Virus record (IMG/VR): IMGVR_UViG_3300008120_000935
Location: 1-27,547 of that record
Source: a virus
Strand: one strand, 5' to 3'
DNA length: 27,547 nt
Shown here: positions 6,709-14,013 of the stretch, one piece after another
How positions within the stretch are numbered: the first letter of the stretch is position 1
Layout of the letters: every line of letters starts with the position of its first letter
Program-made: the position numbers and the translations under genes
Notes under the pieces: generated by a model
The model's database searches: none
What the model was told of the DNA's origin: nothing
Seen by the model: only the letters and a program-made list of their open reading frames with translations

Positions 6709-7060
6709 CCACCCGATCACCCCACCGCCTGAGCTGGTGCAGCAGTGGCTTGGCACCTACTTCGGCACCACTGTTACTGGTGAAGTGAGCGATGTTGAGC
6801 TTGCTCTTGCCACCCAGGCCGCCCGCTGGGGATCCGACCAGGAGCTGGAGGCGTGTTGTGAATGGGTGAACGATAACGTGCCCTGCGGTTATGGACCTCC
6901 TGGCGACTCACTCCGCGCCGCCCGCCGCCCCAAGCCGCCGAGCTTGAAGAAGCAGGCGTATGACGCACTGGATACCTACATCTACGGCACACCTGATCAC
7001 AAAGATAAGGAGCGCACCTATAACACCATCCGCCGCGCCCTGGAGCAATTAGATGACTGA
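6701..7060 (+). CDS. hypothetical protein, 119 aa, 'MTDHPITPPPEL' type
   Basis: Starts MTDHPITPPPELVQQWLGTY, followed by an acidic helical part (DQELEACCEWVNDNV) and LRAARRPKPPSLKKQAYDAL. I recognise this combination from small uncharacterised proteins repeated in phages and prophages of Synechococcus/Cyanobium, where several paralogues occur in tandem; no function is known. A C-terminal helix-rich segment (KDKERTYNTIRRALEQLDD) ends the protein. Both its start and its stop sit in ATGACTGA 8-nt overlaps with neighbours. Confidence 0.7.
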   Translation: MTDHPITPPPELVQQWLGTYFGTTVTGEVSDVELALATQAARWGSDQELEACCEWVNDNVPCGYGPPGDSLRAARRPKPPSLKKQAYDALDTYIYGTPDHKDKERTYNTIRRALEQLDD

Positions 7061-7544
7061 AACCCTGCGCGACAAGCTGATCCGCTGCGGCTGGGTCACC
7101 AACTTCAACGCCGACACACTGGTGAAACTGATCGAACGGCATTACGCCGCCCTGGCCCAGCCCGAGCCGCAGGGGCCGACGGATGAAGTTGACCACATCC
7201 TGAAGTTGGCGGCGATCATTCGAGAAGTTGATGGTGGCAACAAGCTTGGAGCCGCATCTTTAGCGGAAGCAATCTTGTCTCACCGCGATAACTGCTGGGG
7301 CCGCCCCGCCATCGAGCCGGTGCCTGTCGCTGAGCGCCTGCCGGGGCAGGAGGATTGCGATGCGGAGGGGAGGTGTTGGTGGTGGCACCCAGATCACAAA
7401 GAAGACGAGTTCACCGATGGCTGGATGTCGCTCGATCCCAAGTGGGCGGATGGCCACCACGATGCCGACGATTCCCCGGTCTACACCCACTGGCTCCCCC
7501 ACCACGCGCTGCCGGTGCCACAGCGGGAGGGCAGTGATGACTGA
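7053..7544 (+). CDS. DUF551-like C-terminal domain protein, 163 aa
   Basis: The N-terminal part (MTETLRDKLIRCGWVTNFNA...KLIERHYAAL) is helical; a middle segment LKLAAIIREVDGGNKLGAAS, LAEAILSH resembles a segment shared by other small phage proteins of this type. The C-terminal ~65 residues match the DUF551 pattern: PVPVAERLPGQEDCD, then CWWWHP, GWMSLDP, and finally YTHWLPHHALPVPQ (the usual form is 'W..VSERLP...W....THW.PLP..P'). DUF551 has no known activity and occurs in phage accessory genes. Both ends lie in ATGACTGA overlaps. The start is the ATG in the overlap. Confidence 0.65.
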   Translation: MTETLRDKLIRCGWVTNFNADTLVKLIERHYAALAQPEPQGPTDEVDHILKLAAIIREVDGGNKLGAASLAEAILSHRDNCWGRPAIEPVPVAERLPGQEDCDAEGRCWWWHPDHKEDEFTDGWMSLDPKWADGHHDADDSPVYTHWLPHHALPVPQREGSDD

Positions 7545-7824
7545 ACCTCTCTCCCCCGCCGCGCAGGCGGTGCTGGATGCCTTTGCCAGCGCTAGTGATG
7601 GTGAGTACATAGACGGCGTATGGGTCGTCGATGAGCGCACCATGCTTGCCGCCGCCCTTCGCGCTGCGGTGGATCAGGTGGTGCCGCCACTTGACATCAA
7701 ACCGCAAGAGGATCTTGAAAGCAGGCGTGAAGCAATGGAGTGGGGCATGAACAGCCAAACTCAGCTCACCCGTCGCCAACTCCTATCCATCGCCGCCGAG
7801 CTGGAGGATCATGGCCAAGCGTGA
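7537..7824 (+). CDS. hypothetical protein, 95 aa, 'MTEPLSPAAQAVLDAF' type
   Basis: I place the start at ATG 7537 in an ATGACTGA overlap with the preceding gene; the frame is open further upstream but only as a shadow of that gene. The product has MTEPLSPAAQAVLDAFASAS, later AAALRAAVDQVVPP, and a C-terminal helix QLTRRQLLSIAAELE. Proteins starting this way are common, uncharacterised members of the small-gene arrays of picocyanobacterial phages (from memory). The stop overlaps the next gene by 14 nt. Confidence 0.65.
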   Translation: MTEPLSPAAQAVLDAFASASDGEYIDGVWVVDERTMLAAALRAAVDQVVPPLDIKPQEDLESRREAMEWGMNSQTQLTRRQLLSIAAELEDHGQA

Positions 7825-8140
7825 CCGTTTGGCGCTGAGCGCCTATCAATCGGTTGAGACCTACCGCGATGCGTCGGGCAGGTGCTTCATCGCCTACAGC
7901 AACAACGCCTCGGTGTTCATCCGCGAGACGCGTGAGCTGATTCGGTTCCTGCGGATCGCCAAAGGTTTGCCGATGCGCGAGTCGCTTGACTCCTGGCTGG
8001 CCAGCTTGGCTGACATGGACGCAGCCAGACAAAAGCCCTCCCCGAAGGAAGGGCTGAGTGATGAGCTGCTGGCCACGGGGTTCGGGCCTGAGGTTCACGA
8101 GGAAGAAGACCCAACTGCCAACACGAAGATGATCACCTGA
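7811..8140 (+). CDS. hypothetical protein, 109 aa, last gene of the plus-strand array
   Basis: ATG 7811 overlaps the previous gene by 14 nt, with GGAGG just upstream (GAGCTGGAGGATC). The product MAKRDRLALSAYQSVETYRD... is probably an alpha/beta soluble protein; the C-terminal third is acidic (GPEVHEEEDPTANT). No recognised family. The segment at 8031-8055 also encodes, on the opposite strand, a strong terminator hairpin, which constrains residues around RQKPSPKEGLSDE. Its TGA stop is immediately adjacent to the stop codon of the convergent minus-strand gene. Confidence 0.6.
   Translation: MAKRDRLALSAYQSVETYRDASGRCFIAYSNNASVFIRETRELIRFLRIAKGLPMRESLDSWLASLADMDAARQKPSPKEGLSDELLATGFGPEVHEEEDPTANTKMIT
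8031..8055 (-). terminator. intrinsic terminator of the minus-strand tail operon
   Basis: Read on the minus strand: a 9-bp stem (arm AGCCCTTCC with arm GGGAGGGCT, one G-T wobble), TTCG tetraloop, then a TTTT run and TTTTGTC. It lies about 85 nt beyond the stop of the last minus-strand gene, inside the coding sequence of the convergent plus-strand gene. On the plus strand the hairpin is followed by no T run, so it should work only leftward. Confidence 0.75.
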
Positions 8141-8145
8141 TCACC
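8130..8145. repeat. tandem TGATCACC repeat carrying both convergent stop codons
   Basis: Two perfect tandem copies of TGATCACC. The second copy's palindrome TGATCA holds the plus-strand TGA (8138-8140) and the minus-strand TGA (8143-8141) back to back, so the two convergent genes end with no intergenic base. Confidence 0.9.
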
Positions 8146-8440
8146 AGGGCACGCCGGTGGCGTGAGTAGGAGCTGCCTGTTCTGCCAGCTGGGCAGCAGC
8201 GGCCTTCTCCATCTCCGCCACCTTCTCACCGCCCAGCTGAGCCTTGACCCAGCCGATCACGATGTCCTTGGTCAAGTCGGCGTAGGGCACCTTCAGGTCA
8301 CCGTCCACGCCAATGCTGCCGTAGCTGCCGGTGGTGTTGGTGCCGTCAGTAGCTGAGAGGGTCCAATGAATCGTGGTGACCTTCCCGTCAGCGGTGTTGC
8401 GGTCCAGGGCAGCGATGCCCCAAGTGTTGGTGAGCGTCAT
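8141..8440 (-). CDS. DUF7936-like small phage protein, 99 aa
   Basis: The product has WGIAALDRNTADGKVTTIHW, GSYGSIGVDGDLKVPYADLT, IVIGWVKAQLG and a C-terminal Ala-rich helix ending THATGVPW. This layout (WGI..LDR...DG.V...HW......G....YGS.G........L.....IVIGWV...LG) matches, from memory, a small phage family found right behind tail fibre genes; I believe it is DUF7936, function unknown. The N-terminal part is probably a beta domain and the C-terminal part an amphipathic helix, which could suit a fibre-tip or fibre-assembly helper. Its ATG overlaps the glycine-rich fibre gene's stop (ATGA), and it is the final gene of the operon. Confidence 0.65.
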   Translation of the reverse strand: MTLTNTWGIAALDRNTADGKVTTIHWTLSATDGTNTTGSYGSIGVDGDLKVPYADLTKDIVIGWVKAQLGGEKVAEMEKAAAAQLAEQAAPTHATGVPW

Positions 8441-9483
8441 GGGTTCAAGGTTGGGTAACGAATGATGACGACGCCGGAGCCACCCGGCTTGTCCTCGCCG
8501 AATTGGTTGGAACCGCCGCCGCCAGCTCCAGTGTTAGCCGCCCCTGCCGTGTTGCCAGCCGTCCCTCCTGCGCTGCCTGCCGAACCGTTGGCTGCACTGA
8601 TGCCGCCACCGCCACCAACACCACCAGCGCCGTAATAGCGAGCAGTGCCAGAAATGCTGCTCAAGTAGCCGTTTCCAGCAGCGCCGCCTGTGGTGCCGGA
8701 GCTTGCGGCGTCGCCTCCGTTTCCACCAGCACCGCCGCCGCCTCCGCCACCCTTCAGGCTTCGGCCGAGGCCGCCCGCATTGCCCTGCCCAGCGGTTCCG
8801 GCATAGCCCGCCGTGTGTCCACCGGCGCCACTGCCGCCGCCGCCACTACCGCCAGTGCTACCCGCGCCGCCATCACCCGATGCGCCTAAGCCACCACCTT
8901 TCGCTGTACCGCTGACCCCGGTGATGAAGGAATCGGCGGTTGAACTGGGTGCGACCGCTGTGCTAGGTGGTACGCCCACCCTTACCGTCTTGGCGCCTGC
9001 GGTGATGGATGCAGGTGATGCGCTGTAGAGCACGCCTCCTCCTCCACCTCCTCCTCCACCATGGCTGCTGCTGCCCCCGTCTCGGCCCCATCCGCCGGCC
9101 GCAACAACCAGCCACTCTGCGTTGGTCAGCGGCGTGTTGACCGTAAACGTCCCACTGCTGGTGAACGTGTGAATGGTGTAGATACCGCTGGTCGTAATCG
9201 TGCCGCCCGTTGGAGGTATGAATGTGGCCGCGATCTTGCCTTTGATGTCTATCCAGCTCACTGCGTAATCCACCCCGCTGCGGTTGATCAGCAGCAGATC
9301 GGTGTTTTGCAGGCGAGTGCCGGCTTTGGCATCCGCCCAGGTGACTTTGTAATCCACCCCGCTGCGGTTGATCAGCAGCAGATCGGTGTCTTGGTTCTTG
9401 GTCTTGGTATCGGCAACGGCAACCCGGTAGTCAGTGCCACCCCGGTTGACCAGGAGCAGGTCAGTGTCTTGAACAGTGCTCAT
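8437..9483 (-). CDS. glycine-rich tail fibre / adhesin with triple N-terminal repeat
   Basis: 348 aa. Residues 5-27, 31-53 and 59-81 are three tandem copies of a ~23-residue unit (QDTDLLLVNRGGTDYRVAVA is the first), the kind of repeat that serves as a tail-attachment segment in cyanophage structural proteins. A short beta domain follows (TITTSGIYTIHTFTSSGTFT, then NAEWLVVAAGG), and from ~130 to 335 the protein is a glycine-rich domain with long Gly runs, closing with GGSGVVIIRYPT. This is the glycine-rich-domain type seen in phage adhesins, where parallel polyglycine-II helices present variable loops to the host receptor. Host receptor recognition at the tail tip is therefore likely. Coupled to both neighbours by ATGA. 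Loops such as KGGGLGASGDGG and GTARYYGAGG would be the variable positions. Confidence 0.8.
   Translation of the reverse strand: MSTVQDTDLLLVNRGGTDYRVAVADTKTKNQDTDLLLINRSGVDYKVTWADAKAGTRLQNTDLLLINRSGVDYAVSWIDIKGKIAATFIPPTGGTITTSGIYTIHTFTSSGTFTVNTPLTNAEWLVVAAGGWGRDGGSSSHGGGGGGGGGVLYSASPASITAGAKTVRVGVPPSTAVAPSSTADSFITGVSGTAKGGGLGASGDGGAGSTGGSGGGGSGAGGHTAGYAGTAGQGNAGGLGRSLKGGGGGGGAGGNGGDAASSGTTGGAAGNGYLSSISGTARYYGAGGVGGGGGISAANGSAGSAGGTAGNTAGAANTGAGGGGSNQFGEDKPGGSGVVIIRYPTLNP
9265..9305. repeat. 41-bp direct repeat, copy 1
   Basis: Identical over 41 bp to positions 9349-9389 (84 bp apart, 28 codons). It encodes the TDLLLINRSGVDY core of the third N-terminal repeat of the glycine-rich fibre. Near-perfect DNA identity shows a recent duplication or ongoing conversion between repeat units. 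Confidence 0.95.
9349..9389. repeat. 41-bp direct repeat, copy 2
   Basis: Second copy of the repeat at 9265-9305; it encodes TDLLLINRSGVDY of the second unit. The first unit of the protein (LLLVNRGGTDYRV) is more diverged at DNA level. Confidence 0.95.
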
Positions 9484-12359
9484 GGCAGCAGGGGCAGCAG
9501 GGAAACGTTGTGGCGGGTCAGGTTGCCAGAGGCATCAACGCCAACAGAGCTAACGCCAGTGCCAGCGAGGTTGTTGATGGTGACGGCGCCGGTACTGGAG
9601 ATGCCCAGGCGCTCCGTAGGACTTGCCGCACCAGCCGCCGTAGTGCTGAAGCCCAGGCGACCTGGCATGACGTCAGCGCCAGGGGTGCCGTCTACAGCAG
9701 CTTCAATGAAAGCCGCAGGTGTGTCTACGTCTGTACCGTCAGCTCCAGCAAAAACAATTCGCCCAACAAAGTCTTTGTTCTGCAATACAGTGCTGCCACC
9801 TGCTGCAGTGCCGCGTGATTTCCCTATGACAATGCTAGCGGGATTGGTGTCATTCCTGTTAAGTACAAAAGTGCTTAACGCTAAGTCCCCAGCGCCACCT
9901 TCAATAAATAGTTGACTCCCGGTATTTGCCTGGAGCCCTCCGCCAATCGCCCGCGCAGCACTCGACCCCACCAGCAGCCTGCCGCTGGAGTCGATGCGGA
10001 CTACCTCAGTGGCACCGATGTTGGCAATAAACGGTGCAGTAGCTGCAAAGGAGGTAAGGACTGTGCTGCCTCCGTCATCAATACGCAGCCGCTCTACTCT
10101 ATTGGTATAAAAGTTAAGACCTCCGAAGCCAGCCAGCCCCACCGAATATGCTTTGGATGTTGGTTGAAAAGTAAGGCCGTAGTCAGCGGTTACATTTCCG
10201 CCGGGTGGCGTGAAATTACTGGACACAGTAAATCCAATCCTGCGCCCTGCAACTTGCTCATCAATTTCGATGTTGCCACCAAAGACGGACAACTTTTCAC
10301 TAGGCGCACTCGTGCCAATGCCTACGTTGCCGCTGGAGTCGATGCGGGCGCGTTCGGTGCCACCCGTGCTGACCGCCAGCTGGTCCGCACCAGGGCTGTA
10401 GATGCCGGTGTCAGGGTCGCCAACCACCGCCAGGCCAGGGGCTGCTGCAGTGCCTGCGGACACCGTGACCACATCACCAGCAGTCTTGGGCGACAGCGTG
10501 GTGCCGGTGCGGGTCCAATCATCTGCGTCGCTGACTGCCTTCAGCTGAGCCGCGTCAACAACCAACCCAGCCGTACCAGCTGTGAGCCCGGCGGTGCCGG
10601 CCGTAACTGCTACGCCATCTGCTAACTGAACGATGCCCGCCTTGGTGGTCGTCGCGGCAGCAACCGTGGGCACGTTGGCCTTGAGCTGCGCCGGTGTCAC
10701 CGCCCGATTGGTCGCGGTGCCTGCCGTGGCTTCCGCGTCGGTTGCCAGTTGCACCACGCCTGCAGCGGTCGCGCTGGCTGCGTCCACAGTCAGTGCCACG
10801 GCGCTGGTGCCGGTGGCGTGAAGTGGTGCGGTCGCCGTCACGGTGGAAACACCAGTGCCACCCGTGGATCCCATCACAGTCCACTCGGCGCCATCCCAGG
10901 CGATGACCTCATGCAGCTGAACAATCTGACCGGCTGCACCAGTCCAGCTAGCTGCCAAGGTGCCGGCCTTATTCATCACCCACACATCACCCGTTGCAGG
11001 TGAAGCAGGTGCGGCAGCTGTGGGGTCCTTGCTGCCCTTAAAGATCAACGCGCCGGTCACGCTGGATTTCAGTGTGCCGTCGCTGGCAACCGTCAGGCCG
11101 GTGCCAACCTTGATGCCGCCCAGTACCGAGGTCGTTGCGGCCGGCAGGGTGTAAGCCGCAGGGATGGTGGGCTTGTTCAGCACCTCCGCGTCAGCGCCTG
11201 CCGCTGCGTTCCAATCCGGCTTTACGTTGACCTGAGCGCCGGCAGCAATGCCGTCGAGCTTGGTCTTGTCAGCGCTGCTCATTGAGCCCGCAGCTGAAGC
11301 CGTTGCAGCGGCAATGCTGATTGTGCGGGTGGCGCCGCTACCGGTTGCCGTGATCGGAGCAGTGCCCGTGATTCCCGTGATGCCACCACCCGTTGCCGTG
11401 GCGATGGCGTCATTGACGACCTTCAGCTGAGCGGCGTCCACCACCCGCCCGGCGGTCCCGGCGGTGATCGCACCAGCATCCGCCAGCTGAACCAGGCCCT
11501 TAACGGTTGTAGTCGCATCCGGCGCGGCGGCTGAGACATGCACCAAGTCCCATTTGGTGCCGTCGTAAAGCAACCAATCGCCGGCGCTAACAGCAACGCT
11601 CGCTGCACCTGTAAAGCCGGCATTCGTGGTGCCGGTGGCACTGCTGACGTAGAGCCCATCGGTCACCGGTGTGGCTGGCGGCGCTGCCGTCGCATCCAGC
11701 GTGCCGGCGTAAGTAATCGCGCCGGTGATGTTGGCACTCAGCGTGCCGTCAGCTGCAATCGACAGGTTGCTGCCAACCTTGACGCCACCCAAAACGGCAG
11801 CAGATGCGTTGGGCAACGTGTAGGCACCCGCAGCAGTCACCGCCGATTTCAACTGGGCTGCGGTAACAACGCGATCTGATGCGCCTGAAGTGAGGTCCGC
11901 CGCTGCAGCTAATTGGACAATGCCTGCAGCGCTATCGCTGGCGCTAGCTGGTGCGGTATGGACTGGGTTCCAGGTCGTGCCGTTATAGACCTTGAGCACC
12001 GGCGCCGTGCCGCTGGTATCCACCCAGAGGTCACCCGCTGCTGCAGTCGTCGGCTGCACTGCACTTGCTTTTGTTCCGCCGGTGGCAACAACCCAAGTCG
12101 TGCCGTCCCAAACTTTCAGAACAGGCGCGGTCGGGGTTGTGATATCAACCCACAGCTGACCGTTTTGCGGTGCAGTTGGTGCGGTAGCAGAGGTTGATGT
12201 GCCGCCCAAGCGGCGCACCACGTTGGCGCTGTCCTTGATGCAAAGGAAGGGGTCGGCGGCGTTGTAGTTAACGCCGATCTGCCCGACCTGGATGGATCCA
12301 GCTGCAGGAAGCTTGCCCTGCACCGTGCTGCGTAAGTGCAGCAACTGTGGTGTTGCCAT
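9480..12359 (-). CDS. large tail fibre protein with VQLA...AAQLK repeats
   Basis: 959 aa. The N-terminus (LLHLRSTVQGKLPAAGSIQV, GQIGVNYNAADPFLCIKD) is a conserved cyanophage-type fibre attachment segment. Two 'GQLWVD/GDLWVD...VLKVW/YNGTTW' units follow (~66-130). Four copies of a G(I/V/L)VQLA...AGTA.R.V.(D/T)AAQLK fibre repeat occur near 146-170, 288-312, 534-560 and 575-607, plus the widespread SADKTKLDGIAAGAQVN motif (~362-378). From ~647 the protein changes to a receptor-type distal part: DPDTGIYSPGADQLAVSTGG, IDSSGNVGIGTSAPSEKL, and further beta repeats to the end. No C-terminal intramolecular chaperone (peptidase S74) is visible. The distal part is encoded by less GC-rich DNA (about 9,690-10,320), suggesting module exchange. 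It forms a long trimeric fibre used in host binding. Confidence 0.88.
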   Translation of the reverse strand: MATPQLLHLRSTVQGKLPAAGSIQVGQIGVNYNAADPFLCIKDSANVVRRLGGTSTSATAPTAPQNGQLWVDITTPTAPVLKVWDGTTWVVATGGTKASAVQPTTAAAGDLWVDTSGTAPVLKVYNGTTWNPVHTAPASASDSAAGIVQLAAAADLTSGASDRVVTAAQLKSAVTAAGAYTLPNASAAVLGGVKVGSNLSIAADGTLSANITGAITYAGTLDATAAPPATPVTDGLYVSSATGTTNAGFTGAASVAVSAGDWLLYDGTKWDLVHVSAAAPDATTTVKGLVQLADAGAITAGTAGRVVDAAQLKVVNDAIATATGGGITGITGTAPITATGSGATRTISIAAATASAAGSMSSADKTKLDGIAAGAQVNVKPDWNAAAGADAEVLNKPTIPAAYTLPAATTSVLGGIKVGTGLTVASDGTLKSSVTGALIFKGSKDPTAAAPASPATGDVWVMNKAGTLAASWTGAAGQIVQLHEVIAWDGAEWTVMGSTGGTGVSTVTATAPLHATGTSAVALTVDAASATAAGVVQLATDAEATAGTATNRAVTPAQLKANVPTVAAATTTKAGIVQLADGVAVTAGTAGLTAGTAGLVVDAAQLKAVSDADDWTRTGTTLSPKTAGDVVTVSAGTAAAPGLAVVGDPDTGIYSPGADQLAVSTGGTERARIDSSGNVGIGTSAPSEKLSVFGGNIEIDEQVAGRRIGFTVSSNFTPPGGNVTADYGLTFQPTSKAYSVGLAGFGGLNFYTNRVERLRIDDGGSTVLTSFAATAPFIANIGATEVVRIDSSGRLLVGSSAARAIGGGLQANTGSQLFIEGGAGDLALSTFVLNRNDTNPASIVIGKSRGTAAGGSTVLQNKDFVGRIVFAGADGTDVDTPAAFIEAAVDGTPGADVMPGRLGFSTTAAGAASPTERLGISSTGAVTINNLAGTGVSSVGVDASGNLTRHNVSLLPLLP

Positions 12360-12406
12360 GGCTATCTAGCCCTAAGCGCCCAGCAAGTGAGCATTACCTA
12401 CTCAGA

Positions 12407-13975
12407 CTAGGTCCAAGTCCCTTCATCTAAAACGGAGACGTTCACCCACTGGCCGCTGCTATTGAGTTGCAGGAAGTCGCCAATGGTAGGGGCGGTCAGC
12501 TTGACATCCAATAGGTCATCCAAATTGCTCACGGTGGAGCCACCCCCGCCACTGGAGAGGGTATCGATCCGCTTCCAGCCGCTGGTCTGGTTGATGCAGA
12601 GCAGCCAGTCGCCGGGGTCGTAGGAGACGGAGGGCGTGACGCTGATCGAGCTGCCAGCTACTTCGCAGACGAGGTACAGACCGCCCAGGGAATCGGCGGC
12701 AGCGGGGATGGTGCCACCCACGGTCAGGCCGGCCTGGGTACCGAAGTCCGTGATACCTGTGACGCGGCCGGTGGTGGCGTCAAACAGACCGCCCCAGCGA
12801 AGGTTGTCCTGCGAGAGCCGCCCCAGGCCAATAGAAAACCAGCTGTTGCCGTTCCACATCCGCAGGGAGCCGGTGCTCTCCTGGAACCAGAGCATCCCGA
12901 TGTGCGCCGCAGACGATGTGGCTGCCGGTGCGACCTCCTGGATGTAGGCGACGCTGTAGTCCGCCAGCGCCAGCTGCGGGATGGTGCGGGTGCCGTAGAC
13001 CAGGGGATCCAGCGTCCCGGTCACCAGCTTCGAGGCTGAGTGGTTGGGGATGTCGGCGTCCGTCAGGCTCGAGAAGCCGGTGATGTGCCCACTGGTGTCG
13101 AAAGTGACCTTGGTGGCGGTTGTCGCAGCCACTGTGTTGCTGTGGTTCAGCGTCCCGAAGACATCGACGCTCAGCCCGCTGCCGGGGCGCACCGCGCCGA
13201 TGTCAGACGCGGTCGCCGCAGGCAAGTCCGCCCCGGTCAGGGCGCGACCACCCGTCACCAGGCCCTTGTCGTTGTACGTGACGATCTGAGCGCCGGTGGC
13301 AGCTGAGACCGTGTTGTTGATGGAAAGCAGATCGCCAGTGATGCTCAACCCACCGCCGCTGACGCGCACGGCGCCCTTTGCACCCGTTGAAGCTGTCGGT
13401 AGATCGGTGCTCGCAAGCGGCCGGTAGGCAGCGGGTCCACCCGTGATGGCTGGACCTGCCAGGACCTGCCCGCCGGATGTGGTGACGTTGGGGACGGTCG
13501 CGATGGTCGCCGTGTCGCCGGTGGTGGTCACCGTGGTGGTGAACACCGGGCCGGCCACCCCTGACACCGAGTTCAGGGATCCCGCCGCAGCGGGCGTTAG
13601 CCAGGAGCTGCCGTCCCAGACGTAGACCTTGTTGTTGGTGCGATCGAGCGTCCACTGACCGATGAAGGCGCCGGATGCCGGTAGCCCCACAGTGACGGTG
13701 GTGCTGCTGTTGTTCTGCAGGTTTTCGGCAGCGACCGCCTGCCCGGCCAGTTCCAGCGTGGTGATGCTGTTCGGCGGGACCGTGACGCCTCCGCCGACCA
13801 ACTTGTCGAGGGGGATCGAGTTGCTGTCGATCAGCGCTAGCCCGCGCTGGATGAAATCCTTGGTTGTGATCTTGGCGGTCTCTGACGCCGAAAGATCCGC
13901 AACCGCAATGGGGTCCGTTGCCTGCAGTTGGTCGGCGGGCAGTGGTTGCAGCTCGGTGATCTTGAGATCTGACAC
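12407..13975 (-). CDS. tail fibre protein, 522 aa
   Basis: GTG start at 13975. The N-terminus (MSDLKITELQPLPADQLQAT, DPIAVADLSASETAKITTKD) is a typical structural-protein anchor segment of cyanophage fibres. Then come beta-rich repeats: KVYVWDGSSW, GAKGAVRVSGGGLSITGD and SDIGAVRPGSGLSVDVFGTL (paired repeat units), a second 'LRMWNGNSW' unit and SVSYDPGDWLLCINQTSGWK. The C-terminus STVSNLDDLLDVKLTAPTIG, FLQLNSSGQWVNV is another recurrent phage-fibre element. No enzymatic motif. It lies between the 296-aa tail protein (33 nt gap, with an AGTCTAGG element) and the larger fibre (47 nt gap in which I see no terminator). Likely a second, proximal fibre or a collar/baseplate-attached adhesin. Confidence 0.8.
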   Translation of the reverse strand: MSDLKITELQPLPADQLQATDPIAVADLSASETAKITTKDFIQRGLALIDSNSIPLDKLVGGGVTVPPNSITTLELAGQAVAAENLQNNSSTTVTVGLPASGAFIGQWTLDRTNNKVYVWDGSSWLTPAAAGSLNSVSGVAGPVFTTTVTTTGDTATIATVPNVTTSGGQVLAGPAITGGPAAYRPLASTDLPTASTGAKGAVRVSGGGLSITGDLLSINNTVSAATGAQIVTYNDKGLVTGGRALTGADLPAATASDIGAVRPGSGLSVDVFGTLNHSNTVAATTATKVTFDTSGHITGFSSLTDADIPNHSASKLVTGTLDPLVYGTRTIPQLALADYSVAYIQEVAPAATSSAAHIGMLWFQESTGSLRMWNGNSWFSIGLGRLSQDNLRWGGLFDATTGRVTGITDFGTQAGLTVGGTIPAAADSLGGLYLVCEVAGSSISVTPSVSYDPGDWLLCINQTSGWKRIDTLSSGGGGSTVSNLDDLLDVKLTAPTIGDFLQLNSSGQWVNVSVLDEGTWT

Positions 13976-14005
13976 CTGTACGCCCGCGCAGACAGTCCTT
14001 TGAGG

Positions 14006-14013
14006 AGTCTAGG
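14006..14013 (-). promoter_or_regulatory. AGTCTAGG element (CCTAGACT on the coding strand), copy 1
   Basis: Sits 31-38 nt upstream of the 522-aa fibre start and includes the TAG stop of the preceding gene. The identical octamer recurs at 15375-15382 and 24739-24746. Function unknown. Confidence 0.3.

Noticed and set aside
8150-8164. Hairpin CACGCC/GGCGTG as a rightward terminator for the plus-strand array
   Set aside because: The 6-bp stem has no following T run on the plus strand, so it does not qualify.
8813-9028. Repeated GCC/CCGCC tracts in the glycine-rich fibre as a CRISPR or satellite array
   Set aside because: They are the reverse complement of Gly codon runs in a protein-coding gene, with no regular repeat-spacer pattern.
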